Part shown: piece after piece, positions 1-7,650 of the stretch
Position numbering within the stretch: position 1 is the stretch's first letter
Layout of the letters: the number at the start of each line of letters is the position of its first letter
NCBI GenBank assembly: GCA_937957685.1
Contig: CALGAO010000136.1
Location: forward strand, 1 to 10,015
Source of the DNA: an uncultured Paenibacillaceae bacterium
GTDB lineage: Bacteria; Bacillota; Bacilli; Paenibacillales; DA-C8
DNA: 10,015 nt
Reading direction: 5' to 3'
The notes under the pieces: generated by a model
Told to the model about the DNA's origin: nothing
Database searches by the model: none
The model's input: only the letters and a program-made list of their open reading frames with translations
Translations under genes and position numbers: made by a program

Positions 1-153
1 GTCCCGATGCTCCATGATGACCGGCTGGTCGGTGTCCTGGATATCGACAGTCCGAAGCTGAACCGCTTCGATGACGTTGACCAAGCAGGCCTGGAGCGCT
101 TCGTCAAGGTATTGATGCAGCACTGGCAGCAAGCTGGGGACGCAGTCGATTAA
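1..153 (+). CDS. GAF-domain protein, probable free methionine-(R)-sulfoxide reductase, C-terminal fragment
   Basis: This is the 3' end of a gene that begins outside the window. Reading from base 1 gives 50 residues and a TAA stop. The segment GVLDIDSPKLNRFDDVDQ is typical of the last strand and helix of the small YtsP/fRMsr family (GAF fold, usually about 150-160 residues). These cytoplasmic enzymes reduce free methionine-(R)-sulfoxide using cysteines that lie upstream, so the catalytic residues cannot be checked here. In Bacillus subtilis, as I recall it, ytsP lies beside a GGDEF gene (ytrP), and a GGDEF gene also follows here; whether the two are linked functionally is inference. The end is secure. 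The family call is good, but the exact enzyme activity is less certain because two thirds of the protein is missing. Confidence 0.75.
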   Translation, partial: VPMLHDDRLVGVLDIDSPKLNRFDDVDQAGLERFVKVLMQHWQQAGDAVD

Positions 154-191
154 GGGCCCTAATTCCCGTATTTCGGACCGTTCCAATGGAG

Positions 192-220
192 AGGCTGGGA
201 TGTCATCCCGGCCTTCTGTT
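192..220 (+). terminator. Rho-independent terminator candidate after the GAF gene
   Basis: AGGCTGGGA (192-200) pairs with TCCCGGCCT (206-214), with one G-U pair and a five-base loop TGTCA. A short, imperfect T-rich run (TTCTGTTAT) follows. It lies about 40 bases after the GAF stop codon and would separate that gene from the diguanylate cyclase downstream. The weak T-tract lowers confidence. Confidence 0.55.
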
Positions 221-335
221 ATATTGGTCGCTGCAGAACGGATCGAGATCCGATCCCGGCAGTGAGCTGCAGAACCTCTACTCGTAACGGGACGGATGTT
301 CGTCAGCATACCTGATCGGTCGAATCAATCATATT

Positions 336-349
336 GGAACAAATGTTCG
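336..349 (-). promoter_or_regulatory. Candidate LexA/DinR (SOS) box
   Basis: The minus-strand reading CGAACATTTGTTCC matches the Bacillus LexA consensus CGAACRNRYGTTYC at 13 of 14 positions, and the GAAC-N4-GTTC core is intact. It lies about 200 bases upstream of the diguanylate cyclase start at 548, and no other gene lies between. If functional, LexA would repress transcription of the cyclase until DNA damage. The absence of a recognisable promoter next to it is the main weakness, and a single 14-base match can occur by chance. Confidence 0.45.
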
Positions 350-534
350 CTGACAGACTGTCGTCATGACGGCTTGATATAGTACAAATATCCAGACGAT
401 CGCTGGTAACGGTAACCGGAATTAACTGTATCCTGGCTATTTCGTCTATAACAGATGGAAGGGAGCAGGCCACCTGATCCGAGCCCTGTCCGAGCGCGTT
501 TCAGGACCAAGCATGCTGCTAATCTGATCATGTC

Positions 535-540
535 AAGAGG
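535..540 (+). promoter_or_regulatory. Ribosome binding site deciding the cyclase start
   Basis: AAGAGG ends seven bases before the ATG at 548 and four bases before the ATG at 545. It supports initiation at 548 (or 545). The frame stays open upstream to an ATG at 455, but neither that codon nor the ATG at 530 has a Shine-Dalgarno sequence. The upstream residues are proline- and arginine-rich and unlike any part of the family. Confidence 0.6.
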
Positions 541-547
541 TTGGATG

Positions 548-1642
548 ATGTCGAAGAGACTATCAACAATTGCCATCATGCATAAGTTAATTGCACTTCT
601 CTTGATCGCCTTGGTCTGTCCGATGATGCTTCTGCTGCTGGCCAGATTGGTTGGATGGCGTATCCAGATCTGGATGATCCTGTTGCCGTCTGCGGTTCTG
701 GTCGTTGGTGCAATCCGGATGTCCATACTGTTGCGCGAGCGTCTCCGGGCCCAGGCATATGCGTTCGAGACCATGCCTGACGGCCTGATCCTGATCAATG
801 ACCGGCTGCAGGCTGATTATGTGAATCCCGTTGCAGGGAAGATCCTGCAGCTCAGCGGACTGGGATCGGATCGCGATGCCGCCATTGCCGAGCTGTTCCT
901 GCAACATGAGAACCTGCTGGAGCTGTGGGAGAACAGGATGCATGGCCAGTCTCGGATACTGGTCGGAAGCAGGCATCTGGAAGTCGAGTTGATCCCGATA
1001 GATATCGGAGAGAGACGGACGGATTGCGTGGTTATCCTGAGGGATGTGACGGAGCGCATTCAATATGAACAGGAGCTGTTCCGACAAGCAACTGTCGATG
1101 GTCTGACGAATCTGTACAATCGGCGGTACTTTCTGGAGTTGCTGGAGGGGGCGAGGAAGCGATGCACATCGACAGGGGGACGTGTCAGTCTGGCGCTGAT
1201 AGATGTGGATTACTTCAAGCTGATCAATGACAGGTACGGACATCTTGCAGGCGATCGCGTGCTCCAGCATTTTGCCGCCTTGCTGAGAGAGATGGCCGGT
1301 GATCGTGGCGTGGTGGGGAGAATCGGCGGCGAGGAATTTGCCGTATACTGGTTGGATACCGACGGGGAGACGGCCTATCGGATGACGGAGCAGCTGCGAC
1401 GCAGAGTGATGGAGGAGCAGCTCGGGTTAGCATCTTCCGCGTGCGCATCGTCTGGTGATGAACCGTCATACACGATCAGCGCGGGCGTTGCCGAGCTGGA
1501 TGCATCCCATATGACATTGGAGAGCTGGCTGGCGGAAGCGGATGCATGTCTGTATGCTTCCAAGCAGAATGGCCGCAACCGGACAACGCTTGCCCGAAGC
1601 GCCGAAGTCATGGCTGGCACTCCGCATCGGCTGAATCGATAA
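548..1642 (+). CDS. Membrane-anchored PAS-GGDEF diguanylate cyclase
   Basis: This gene predicts a 364-residue cyclase that makes cyclic di-GMP from two GTP. Two membrane helices (about residues 14-34 and 41-63) enclose only a few residues, so there is no real extracellular sensor. A PAS domain (about 70-170; FETMPDGLILIN at the start, VVILRDVTER at the end) probably senses a cytoplasmic or membrane signal. The GGDEF domain runs from about 180 to 347. It includes DGLTNLYNRRYF, the Mg-binding aspartate in LIDVDYFK (D219), the active-site GGEEF (260-264) and the ending AKQNGRNR-like ASKQNGRNR. The bases expected to encode an RxxD product-inhibition site give GDRG, so that site looks absent. The start at 548 was chosen for its AAGAGG site. 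Its stop faces that of another cyclase 174 bases away. The signal sensed and the gene name are unknown. Confidence 0.9.
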   Translation: MSKRLSTIAIMHKLIALLLIALVCPMMLLLLARLVGWRIQIWMILLPSAVLVVGAIRMSILLRERLRAQAYAFETMPDGLILINDRLQADYVNPVAGKILQLSGLGSDRDAAIAELFLQHENLLELWENRMHGQSRILVGSRHLEVELIPIDIGERRTDCVVILRDVTERIQYEQELFRQATVDGLTNLYNRRYFLELLEGARKRCTSTGGRVSLALIDVDYFKLINDRYGHLAGDRVLQHFAALLREMAGDRGVVGRIGGEEFAVYWLDTDGETAYRMTEQLRRRVMEEQLGLASSACASSGDEPSYTISAGVAELDASHMTLESWLAEADACLYASKQNGRNRTTLARSAEVMAGTPHRLNR

Positions 1643-1816
1643 CGGGCTCAATCGACTGATGCGGGACTGCTCATGATCAAGGGCGCTTCCTGTGTCTATC
1701 CGCGCATGTGTGTGCAAGCGAACGTGATCTCAGCCCGACCTCATACCCTTATACCCTTAAGCTGCCTGGCAGACTTCGCCCTCCAGGGAGGGCCTGCGCT
1801 GGACCATCTTCCTGGC
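1643..1816. other. Convergent intergenic region with weak hairpin
   Basis: Both cyclase genes end into this 174-base gap. GCCCTC (1778-1783) pairs perfectly with GAGGGC (1788-1793) around a CAGG loop, and CTGCCTGGCAG lies just before it. Neither has a T-tract, so a shared terminator is only possible. A short tandem repeat of ATACCCTT lies near 1743-1758. No coding sequence is convincing here. Confidence 0.4.
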
Positions 1817-3379
1817 CTAACCGGCGAAGACCTGCACCTGATTGCGTCCGCTGCGCTTCGCTGCATACAGCGCCTGATCGGCGAGATGCAGCAGGTGGGA
1901 GAGCGATTCCTCCGCGCTTTCCGATGATTCGGCAACGCCGAAGCTGGATGTGATGCGGATGATCTTGCCATCCACCACGAGCGGCTGGGATTCGATCCTC
2001 TGCCTCAGCTGCTCGGCGAAGGCTTGTCCCTCGGCAGCAGATCGGCCGGACAGGGCGATGACGAACTCCTCGCCTCCGTAGCGGGCGAACAGGATGTTGT
2101 CCTTCGTGCAGGAGCGGCATTCCTCGGTGACATGGATCAGCGACAGATCGCCTGCCTTGTGGCCGTAGGTATCGTTGACCTGCTTGAAGTAGTCGATGTC
2201 GAACAGGATGATGGTGAACGGATCGCTCGTCTGTTTCGCCCGTGCATATTCCGTCTCGCATCGTTCGAAGAAAGCTCGACGGTTGAGGATCTGCGTCAGT
2301 TCGTCATAGTAGGCGAGGCGCTCCAACTGATGCTGCAGCTGCTTGATCTGGGTGATATCGGTGATGATCATGACGGTTCCTGCGATGCTGTTGCGGGATG
2401 TACGCTTGAGTGGCGAGAAGCGGACCTGATAGAAGCGGTTCTCCTGGCCGCTTAAGGTGACCTCCAGCTCATGCGAACCAACCGATTTCGCCGGAGCGAG
2501 CTCAGGAGCAATTCCGAACAGTCTGGACCAGACCTGCTGCACCGGCATGCCGTGCATCGTGCGATCCAGCACCCGAAACAAGCGCCTGGCGCCATCATTG
2601 AATTCGACCATCCGTCCTGATTTGTCCAGCACGATGACGCCGTCGCCGATGCTGTGGAAGATCGTATCCTTGGCGATCGGGACCACCGACAGCAGATGGG
2701 AGGTGATGATCGCCCACCAGAAGAGGATGGAGGTGAAGCCGACCACCATCGGAACCGGATCGATGCCGGTGGGTGTGACTCCCATCAGATACAGGAAGGA
2801 GACGGTCATCGGAATGAGGATGGCACAGACCAGGGCGAACAGCTGCGGCCGATACTCCTTCGCGGTATCCTTCCAACGGGACAGCAGGAGGTACGTGGAG
2901 GCCACCATGCACACGAACATGAAGCTGCCGTTCAGGATATAGGTGATGCCCACTTCTATATCGTAGTGAGGTGCGCCGAGAGACTCGTGAATCTTGTATA
3001 CCTTGTAGTGCAAATGGTGCCATTCGTTGGTCGCGTTGCTGATCAGGCTGATGACGGGCATCGTCAGCAGCGCGATGACCGTACGTTTCCGGACCCTGAT
3101 GCCCAGATATTGCAGGACGAACAGGAGTCCGAGCGGCGGAGCGAAAGGCATGCCGAAATATTGCATGACGCTCCAGAATCTCAACTGCTCCAGGGTGGAC
3201 GAGGTCAAGCTGAACGCGTACGAGAAGGAATAGATGGCTTTGGCCGCGGTGCCCCATACGAAGATGACGGCAATTTTCCGATCGAGCTCGCGCTTCATGA
3301 TGACGTAGAATCCGAGCAGGAGGTTCAGAACGCCAGATACACAGGTTATGGCAATATAAGCGGTCAGCGGAGAGTCCAT
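1817..3379 (-). CDS. 7TM-sensor PAS-GGDEF diguanylate cyclase
   Basis: This is a 520-residue membrane protein predicted to synthesise cyclic di-GMP. The first 230 residues form about seven hydrophobic segments (near 6-26, 35-55, 68-90, 99-117, 142-166, 177-200, 209-229). They resemble the 7TM module found at the N terminus of some histidine kinases and cyclases, including the loop TNEWHHLHYK between segments. A PAS domain follows (about 237-345, SIGDGVIVLDKSGR to MIITDITQIKQ), then GGDEF (352-518) with DELTQILNRRAF, metal-binding D394 in LFDIDYFK, GGEEF (435-439) and a final AAKRSGRN. KDNI stands where RxxD would be, so product inhibition through the canonical I-site is unlikely. AAGAGG lies ten bases before the ATG, and a TATAAT promoter is 56 bases upstream. 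The ligand is unknown. Confidence 0.92.
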   Translation of the reverse strand: MDSPLTAYIAITCVSGVLNLLLGFYVIMKRELDRKIAVIFVWGTAAKAIYSFSYAFSLTSSTLEQLRFWSVMQYFGMPFAPPLGLLFVLQYLGIRVRKRTVIALLTMPVISLISNATNEWHHLHYKVYKIHESLGAPHYDIEVGITYILNGSFMFVCMVASTYLLLSRWKDTAKEYRPQLFALVCAILIPMTVSFLYLMGVTPTGIDPVPMVVGFTSILFWWAIITSHLLSVVPIAKDTIFHSIGDGVIVLDKSGRMVEFNDGARRLFRVLDRTMHGMPVQQVWSRLFGIAPELAPAKSVGSHELEVTLSGQENRFYQVRFSPLKRTSRNSIAGTVMIITDITQIKQLQHQLERLAYYDELTQILNRRAFFERCETEYARAKQTSDPFTIILFDIDYFKQVNDTYGHKAGDLSLIHVTEECRSCTKDNILFARYGGEEFVIALSGRSAAEGQAFAEQLRQRIESQPLVVDGKIIRITSSFGVAESSESAEESLSHLLHLADQALYAAKRSGRNQVQVFAG

Positions 3380-3434
3380 TGGCAGTCAACCTCTTCACAC
3401 ATGTTGGATGAGCAGTTCGACAGGCATTTTCATG

Positions 3435-3463
3435 ATTATATCATTAAGAGGCCTGAGTTTCGA
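3435..3463 (-). promoter_or_regulatory. Sigma-A promoter candidate for the 7TM cyclase
   Basis: Read on the minus strand, TCGAAA (3458-3463) and a perfect TATAAT (3435-3440) are separated by 17 bases. Transcription would begin near 3428 and give a leader of about 50 bases. The -10 hexamer lies inside a small palindrome, ATGAT-TAT-ATCAT (3432-3444), which could be an operator, although AT-rich promoters often look palindromic. The -35 matches the consensus at only four of six positions. Confidence 0.55.
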
Positions 3464-3485
3464 GTGTTTATTTGAAACGTGTCGT

Positions 3486-3565
3486 TGACTGGCATCGCCA
3501 GGTGCCGCCTGGGACGGTCCCGGCAACGGATTTCTCCAGAGCGCCTGGGGGGCAGGTGCCAGTCA
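3486..3565. repeat. Nested palindromic (REP-like) element
   Basis: TGACTGGCA (3486-3494) and TGCCAGTCA (3557-3565) are perfect 9-base inverted arms. Between them lie three further hairpins: CCAGG/CCTGG (3498-3502, 3508-3512), GGGAC/GTCCC (3511-3515, 3517-3521) and GCGCCTG/CAGGTGC (3541-3547, 3553-3559, one G-U pair). The first two overlap, so they are alternatives. The whole could fold as a cloverleaf. It resembles the short GC-rich repeats dispersed between genes in many bacteria. Only one copy is visible here, so the repeat status is inferred from its structure. Confidence 0.45.
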
Positions 3566-3573
3566 CAAACAGG

Positions 3574-3596
3574 AAGGAGGGGCAGTGCCCCTCCTT
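3574..3596 (-). terminator. Rho-independent terminator of the rhamnogalacturonan lyase gene
   Basis: AAGGAGGGGC (3574-3583) pairs perfectly with GCCCCTCCTT (3587-3596) around a three-base loop. On the minus strand it begins 13 bases after the lyase stop codon and is followed by the moderately T-rich run CCTGTTTGT. The stem is very stable and well placed. On the plus strand four Ts follow, so it might act in both directions. Confidence 0.75.
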
Positions 3597-3609
3597 TTGG
3601 TTTACTGTC

Positions 3610-6600
3610 TTATCCCACCTCAAGAATCTTCCTCGCGAGGATGGCCAGGTCGAGAATGTCGATCGCGCCGTCATCGTTCAGGTCGTAATGGGCCCAGGTC
3701 GACCAGTCTTCATCCGCGGAAGTCTTGCCATAGGCAACCACCATAAGCGACAGGTCGCCGATGCTGACCTTGCCGTCCTGGTTGAAGTCGCCCGGGATCG
3801 GCTTGTTCACCGAATCCAGGAACGCCTGCAAGGCGGATTGCAAGGAGGCAACAGCCTGATCCACCTGTGCCTGGGTGGCTGTCGGATCGTTCGCCACCGC
3901 CCTGGCCTGATCGATCGCCGCCTGCAGTGCGGCTTTGGCGCCAGCCGGGTACTCGCCGACTCCGCTGCCTTCCGTTGCCTGATCATGCTTCGCCTGGGCT
4001 TCCGCGATGAGCGAGAGCAGAGCGGAGCGATCGGCCAGCCGGATGTTCAGCGTGTGGCTTGCCCCTTCGAAGGACGTCTCATGGCCGTAGCCATCCGCCA
4101 CAGCGACCTCACTGAGCTCGATGGACGTGGTGCCCTCCGCATCGGGTTTGGCTTTCATCCTCAGCTTGAGCAGATCTCCATTTGCCTCGGTCCGCCTGTC
4201 GCCGAGATGAACGGCCAGCACGCGCAGCTTGTTGTCCACCAGCTTGTAACCAAGGACGACGAAATCTTCTGCGTCCAGCGATTCAGGATCGTCGAGCAGC
4301 TCCAGCTTGTCAGGATCATATTCGAAGATGAGATCCTGGACCAGGATGCCGGACGGCAGGCTCACACCGCTGTAGGTCAGCTCGAAGACTTCGCCGGGAT
4401 GCACGGCGGCCGGACCGGTCAGCTTGACGACCGCGGCGCTTGTGGTGACGGGGAGCGGATCGGACACCATGCCCAGATTCACTTCATCCCTTGGCACCAC
4501 GGTGTACGTATAGGTGGTGTCAGGCGCAAGTCCCGTATCCAGGTAGCTTGTGCCGGCCAACTCCCCAATCTTCACATGATCCCTGTACAAGCTGTATGAG
4601 GTTGCCCCGGGAACCTCGGTCCATTCGAGGGCCACTTTCGTGGACGATACGCTGCGGACGCTCAGTTCAGACTTCGCGTTCGGGGCCATGGTCGGCACCG
4701 CGATGTCCGTTCGCATGGATGGCAACGGAGCTTCATCGCCCAGATAGAAGCTGGCGAACCCGACCTGATCATAACCGCTGTTCTTGTTCGCCACGCCGAG
4801 CCGGTACATCGGGTCGTGCATCAGCGTGCGGATGCCGTACTCCGTCGGCGCCAGCGTCGTCACGATCGCCAGGCGGTTGCCGCTGCTGGCTCTGAGCACG
4901 ATCTCCTCACGCCAGTCACCGAACAGATCGGCCTTGAGCGTGGGCGTGCTCTTGCTGCCGGTCGATACGAGGCCGGTGTTCAGATACGGAGTCGTGGCGA
5001 AGGTCAGGTCGTTGACCGAATTGATCGTTGCGCCGTTCACCGCCATGTGCGTCAGTCCGCTGCCGAACCAGATGGCATTCTGACCGCTGCCGAGATTGGC
5101 GCTGCCGTTCAGCAGCTCGCCGGTGATCATGCTTCTCGCGCCGTTCGACGAGTAGCCCTGGGCACCCGGCCAGCGGTTGGAGAAGTTGCCCGCCACTGCG
5201 CCTTCCGCATCCCGGCCGGCATATACGCCGAAGATGAGGGAGTTCTCATAGAAGATCTCTCCTTGCTCATTCAGCCGCTTGCCTTTCAGCGGATCATGCG
5301 CCTCAGGGCCGGGCAGCCAGCCGATGTGCCTGCCGGTGCGGATATCGTCCAGCAGATGCTCCTCGCTGCCGGACCACATGCGGATGTTGTTATCCTTGTC
5401 AACGGGCAACAGCGCGCTGCGGTCGCCGTGACGGAGCGGCGCCCACACGTTCAGCGGATTGTTCCGTACTTCATCGGTTGCGAACTCGAACTGATCCACC
5501 ACCGGAGGAACGCCATTTAATCCTTCGATCGTAGGCATGATATCGCCGTTGAGAACCTTGGGCAGGATCTTCGTCTTGTCAGGACTCAGCCCCAGCACCA
5601 TGGCCTTCATCACGATCTCGTCCCATCCGTCGCCGTCCAGATCTGCCGATGAAGTGTGATGGTTGCCGCGGTTTTCATAGTCGTAGGCGGTCCCGCCCAG
5701 CGTCCAATACTCAGGATTGGCAGAATCGAAGGTCGCTTGCAGGACGACCTTGCCATCCACGATCCGGAAGGCGGCGAAGGTCGTTCTGGCGTAATAGCCG
5801 CGCTGCGAGATGGCGTATTGGTTGACGCCGTCCAGCGCCGCCACGACGCCGAGATAGCGGTTGGCGCGATTGCCCTGGGCATCGCCCCATACGGCTTTCT
5901 TCCACGGATGCTCGAGCCAGTAAACCTCGCTCTCCGCCATGATCTGCGCCTTGTAATCGCTTGCCGAACTGCCCACTCCCGGACCCGGATATGCCAGATA
6001 CGAGTAGTTGCCGCGCTGTGAGTTCGGCGTCATCGCCCAGTTGTCGCCATCCACACTGCCCTCGTAGGGGAACGGATACAGCGCGCTGTCCAGCAGCACG
6101 CCCCTTCCGGTCTCCGGATCCCATTCGAAGGCGGAGAAGAATTCCTTGCCATCCTTCGCCGGACCGATCGGACCGACATGGTACGTCTTGATCCATCGCT
6201 TCTGCGCCGGGTCGTTGACCCCGTCGTTGCCGCCGGCGTGGATCGGGCTGCGGTAGGAGATGGTGAAGCTGTTGAGCAGTGCCCAGTAGGTGTCGAGCGC
6301 CTGTTCATTGCCGGTTGCGAAATATTCCTTGAATTTGTCCGTCGTGGCATTCAGGCCGTCCTCACCGCCGACAACGGTTTCCAGGGTATCTGGATAGACC
6401 ACTTTCTGCAAGGTCTCATCCCAATATCCGATCCGGGTGCCCAGACCGGTCTTGAGCATCAGCTCAGCCTTGCCGTCCCCGTCGAAATCCTCCACCATCA
6501 GGTTGGTCTCGTGGTCGTTGGCTGCCCGGACGTTATAGCCCATGTCGACGCGGAACAGCAGGGTGCCGTCCAGCTTGTACACATCGATGTATTCGGGGGC

Positions 6601-7650
6601 GGTTGTGGTGTTGCTGCCGCCGAAGATCGGCTCGGAATACATCGGGTCTTGCTGCGTGCTGCGCCATTTCACAACGATCTCGTATTCGCCGTCCCCATCG
6701 AAATCGCCGACGGTCATATCCTGGGTGGAATAGGGGGCGCTCATGGAAGTATAGATCGCGCCGGTCTGCGTCTTGGCATAGGGGAGCCTGGTGCCGCTGT
6801 CCAGTTCCTCGACGTACTTGATGAATTTGGCCTCCAGCTCGTTGTAGAGCGCATCGCTGATGATCCCGTCAGCCCTAAGGGGAGTCGAAGGCGTCCAGGA
6901 TTCGTGATTGTACTCGTTGAGCTTGTTCACCCAGTTGTTCAGATCCGCTTCCGTGACCGGTGTTCCGTTCTGATACGGCTCCCGGAATGCCTGGAGCAGG
7001 TCCATGTCCACCACATACCAATGATGGCCGCCCGTGCCGGGGATGACCATATTCGCCGGGTTCAGATTGGTGCCGGGTCCGAACCGATATCCGCGATAGG
7101 TGAAATGGGCAAGCGGTACGGGCTCCGGTGCGGGCTTCAGCGGGATATAATGGACCGCGCCCCTGTATGCCTGACCGGGGCTGCCCGACAGAGCTGACAG
7201 CATCGGCACGGACATGCCCTGCCTTCTGCCCTCGACCCCGTTGATGACCGGCGCAACTTCATAGATGGAGGTGATCTTGCCATCCGGATCGATGTAGTTG
7301 GAAGGGGTGACATTTTCCTTCACGATGCCGGGATTGGTCGGGTAGTTGCTCTCGGGCTGGACATCGCGCGGCGAGATGGTGGCGATCTTCACGAAGTCGC
7401 CGCCGACATCCTTGCGATAGATGTTCCAGGAGATGCCGTCCGGTTCATTGCCGAGGAAGCGCCAGCTGAGGAAGATGCCGTTCTGGACCTGCGCGGCGAT
7501 CAGTCCGCGGGTCAGATATTCCACCGGACGCAGCGGCCGCGTTTCCTCCGTCGTCTCCTGGGCCACGACAGGAACCGCGAAGATGCAAAGAGACAGACAC
7601 ATGATCAACGCCAGGGAAAGAGACCCAAACTTCCGTATGTTGCGGTGCAT
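3610..7650 (-). CDS. Secreted PL11 rhamnogalacturonan lyase with FN3, cohesin, FIVAR and dockerin domains
   Basis: This is a 1346-residue extracellular enzyme predicted to cleave the rhamnose-galacturonate backbone of rhamnogalacturonan I by beta-elimination. A signal peptide covers residues 1-30 (VPVVA before Q31). The PL11 region runs from about 38 to 972. It has Ca-binding loops GDFDGDGEYE (315-324), EDFDGDGKAE (387-396) and ADLDGDGWDE (669-678), the family hallmarks ENRGNHH (659-665) and ADLFGDWREEIV (907-918), and LMHDPMYRLGVANKNSGYDQ (943-962). Then come FN3 (about 983-1073), a cohesin-like domain (1076-1204), FIVAR (1205-1284) and a dockerin (1286-1344). Both dockerin Ca loops are intact (D1288/N1290/D1292/D1299 and D1323/N1325/D1327/D1334). 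AAGGAAGG eight bases upstream fixes the start. At about 935 residues the catalytic region is much longer than YesW of B. subtilis (about 600), so endo or exo action cannot be assigned. Confidence 0.93.
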   Translation of the reverse strand: MHRNIRKFGSLSLALIMCLSLCIFAVPVVAQETTEETRPLRPVEYLTRGLIAAQVQNGIFLSWRFLGNEPDGISWNIYRKDVGGDFVKIATISPRDVQPESNYPTNPGIVKENVTPSNYIDPDGKITSIYEVAPVINGVEGRRQGMSVPMLSALSGSPGQAYRGAVHYIPLKPAPEPVPLAHFTYRGYRFGPGTNLNPANMVIPGTGGHHWYVVDMDLLQAFREPYQNGTPVTEADLNNWVNKLNEYNHESWTPSTPLRADGIISDALYNELEAKFIKYVEELDSGTRLPYAKTQTGAIYTSMSAPYSTQDMTVGDFDGDGEYEIVVKWRSTQQDPMYSEPIFGGSNTTTAPEYIDVYKLDGTLLFRVDMGYNVRAANDHETNLMVEDFDGDGKAELMLKTGLGTRIGYWDETLQKVVYPDTLETVVGGEDGLNATTDKFKEYFATGNEQALDTYWALLNSFTISYRSPIHAGGNDGVNDPAQKRWIKTYHVGPIGPAKDGKEFFSAFEWDPETGRGVLLDSALYPFPYEGSVDGDNWAMTPNSQRGNYSYLAYPGPGVGSSASDYKAQIMAESEVYWLEHPWKKAVWGDAQGNRANRYLGVVAALDGVNQYAISQRGYYARTTFAAFRIVDGKVVLQATFDSANPEYWTLGGTAYDYENRGNHHTSSADLDGDGWDEIVMKAMVLGLSPDKTKILPKVLNGDIMPTIEGLNGVPPVVDQFEFATDEVRNNPLNVWAPLRHGDRSALLPVDKDNNIRMWSGSEEHLLDDIRTGRHIGWLPGPEAHDPLKGKRLNEQGEIFYENSLIFGVYAGRDAEGAVAGNFSNRWPGAQGYSSNGARSMITGELLNGSANLGSGQNAIWFGSGLTHMAVNGATINSVNDLTFATTPYLNTGLVSTGSKSTPTLKADLFGDWREEIVLRASSGNRLAIVTTLAPTEYGIRTLMHDPMYRLGVANKNSGYDQVGFASFYLGDEAPLPSMRTDIAVPTMAPNAKSELSVRSVSSTKVALEWTEVPGATSYSLYRDHVKIGELAGTSYLDTGLAPDTTYTYTVVPRDEVNLGMVSDPLPVTTSAAVVKLTGPAAVHPGEVFELTYSGVSLPSGILVQDLIFEYDPDKLELLDDPESLDAEDFVVLGYKLVDNKLRVLAVHLGDRRTEANGDLLKLRMKAKPDAEGTTSIELSEVAVADGYGHETSFEGASHTLNIRLADRSALLSLIAEAQAKHDQATEGSGVGEYPAGAKAALQAAIDQARAVANDPTATQAQVDQAVASLQSALQAFLDSVNKPIPGDFNQDGKVSIGDLSLMVVAYGKTSADEDWSTWAHYDLNDDGAIDILDLAILARKILEVG

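Larger units (their letters stand above)
154..547. other. Gene-less region between the GAF gene and the first diguanylate cyclase
   Basis: I find no convincing coding sequence in these 394 bases. They hold the hairpin terminator near 192-220, the LexA-like palindrome at 336-349, a perfect 10-base palindrome CGTCATGACG at 362-371, and a tandem GGTAAC duplication at 405-416. No clear sigma-A promoter with good spacing is visible. The best fragments are CTGACA at 350-355 and TATAGT at 378-383, separated by 22 bases, which is too far. I see no match to the conserved GEMM c-di-GMP riboswitch core. The transcription start of the following cyclase is therefore unresolved. Confidence 0.6.

Noticed and set aside
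455..547. Extension of the first cyclase to an ATG at 455 or 530
   Set aside because: Neither codon has a Shine-Dalgarno sequence, and the added residues are proline/arginine-rich without family resemblance. AAGAGG at 535-540 supports 548.
587..1270. Long open frame on the minus strand across the first cyclase
   Set aside because: It is antisense to a clear PAS-GGDEF gene, its translation is rich in Q, H and R without domains, and no ribosome binding site was identified.
1778..1793. Bidirectional Rho-independent terminator between the two cyclases
   Set aside because: The 6-base-pair hairpin is real but has no T-tract on either strand. It is kept only as a remark in the intergenic entry.
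2654..3475. Long plus-strand frame opposite the 7TM cyclase
   Set aside because: Its composition (D, E, Q, H, G-rich) is typical of the reverse complement of a GC-rich membrane protein gene, and it has no recognisable domain.
3472..4599. Plus-strand frame of 375 codons opposite the lyase tail
   Set aside because: It runs through the palindromic element and the terminator and is antisense to well-defined FIVAR, cohesin and dockerin domains, so it is a shadow frame.
6178..7197. Plus-strand frame of 339 codons opposite the lyase catalytic domain
   Set aside because: It is antisense to conserved Ca-binding loops of the PL11 domain and contains no motif of its own.
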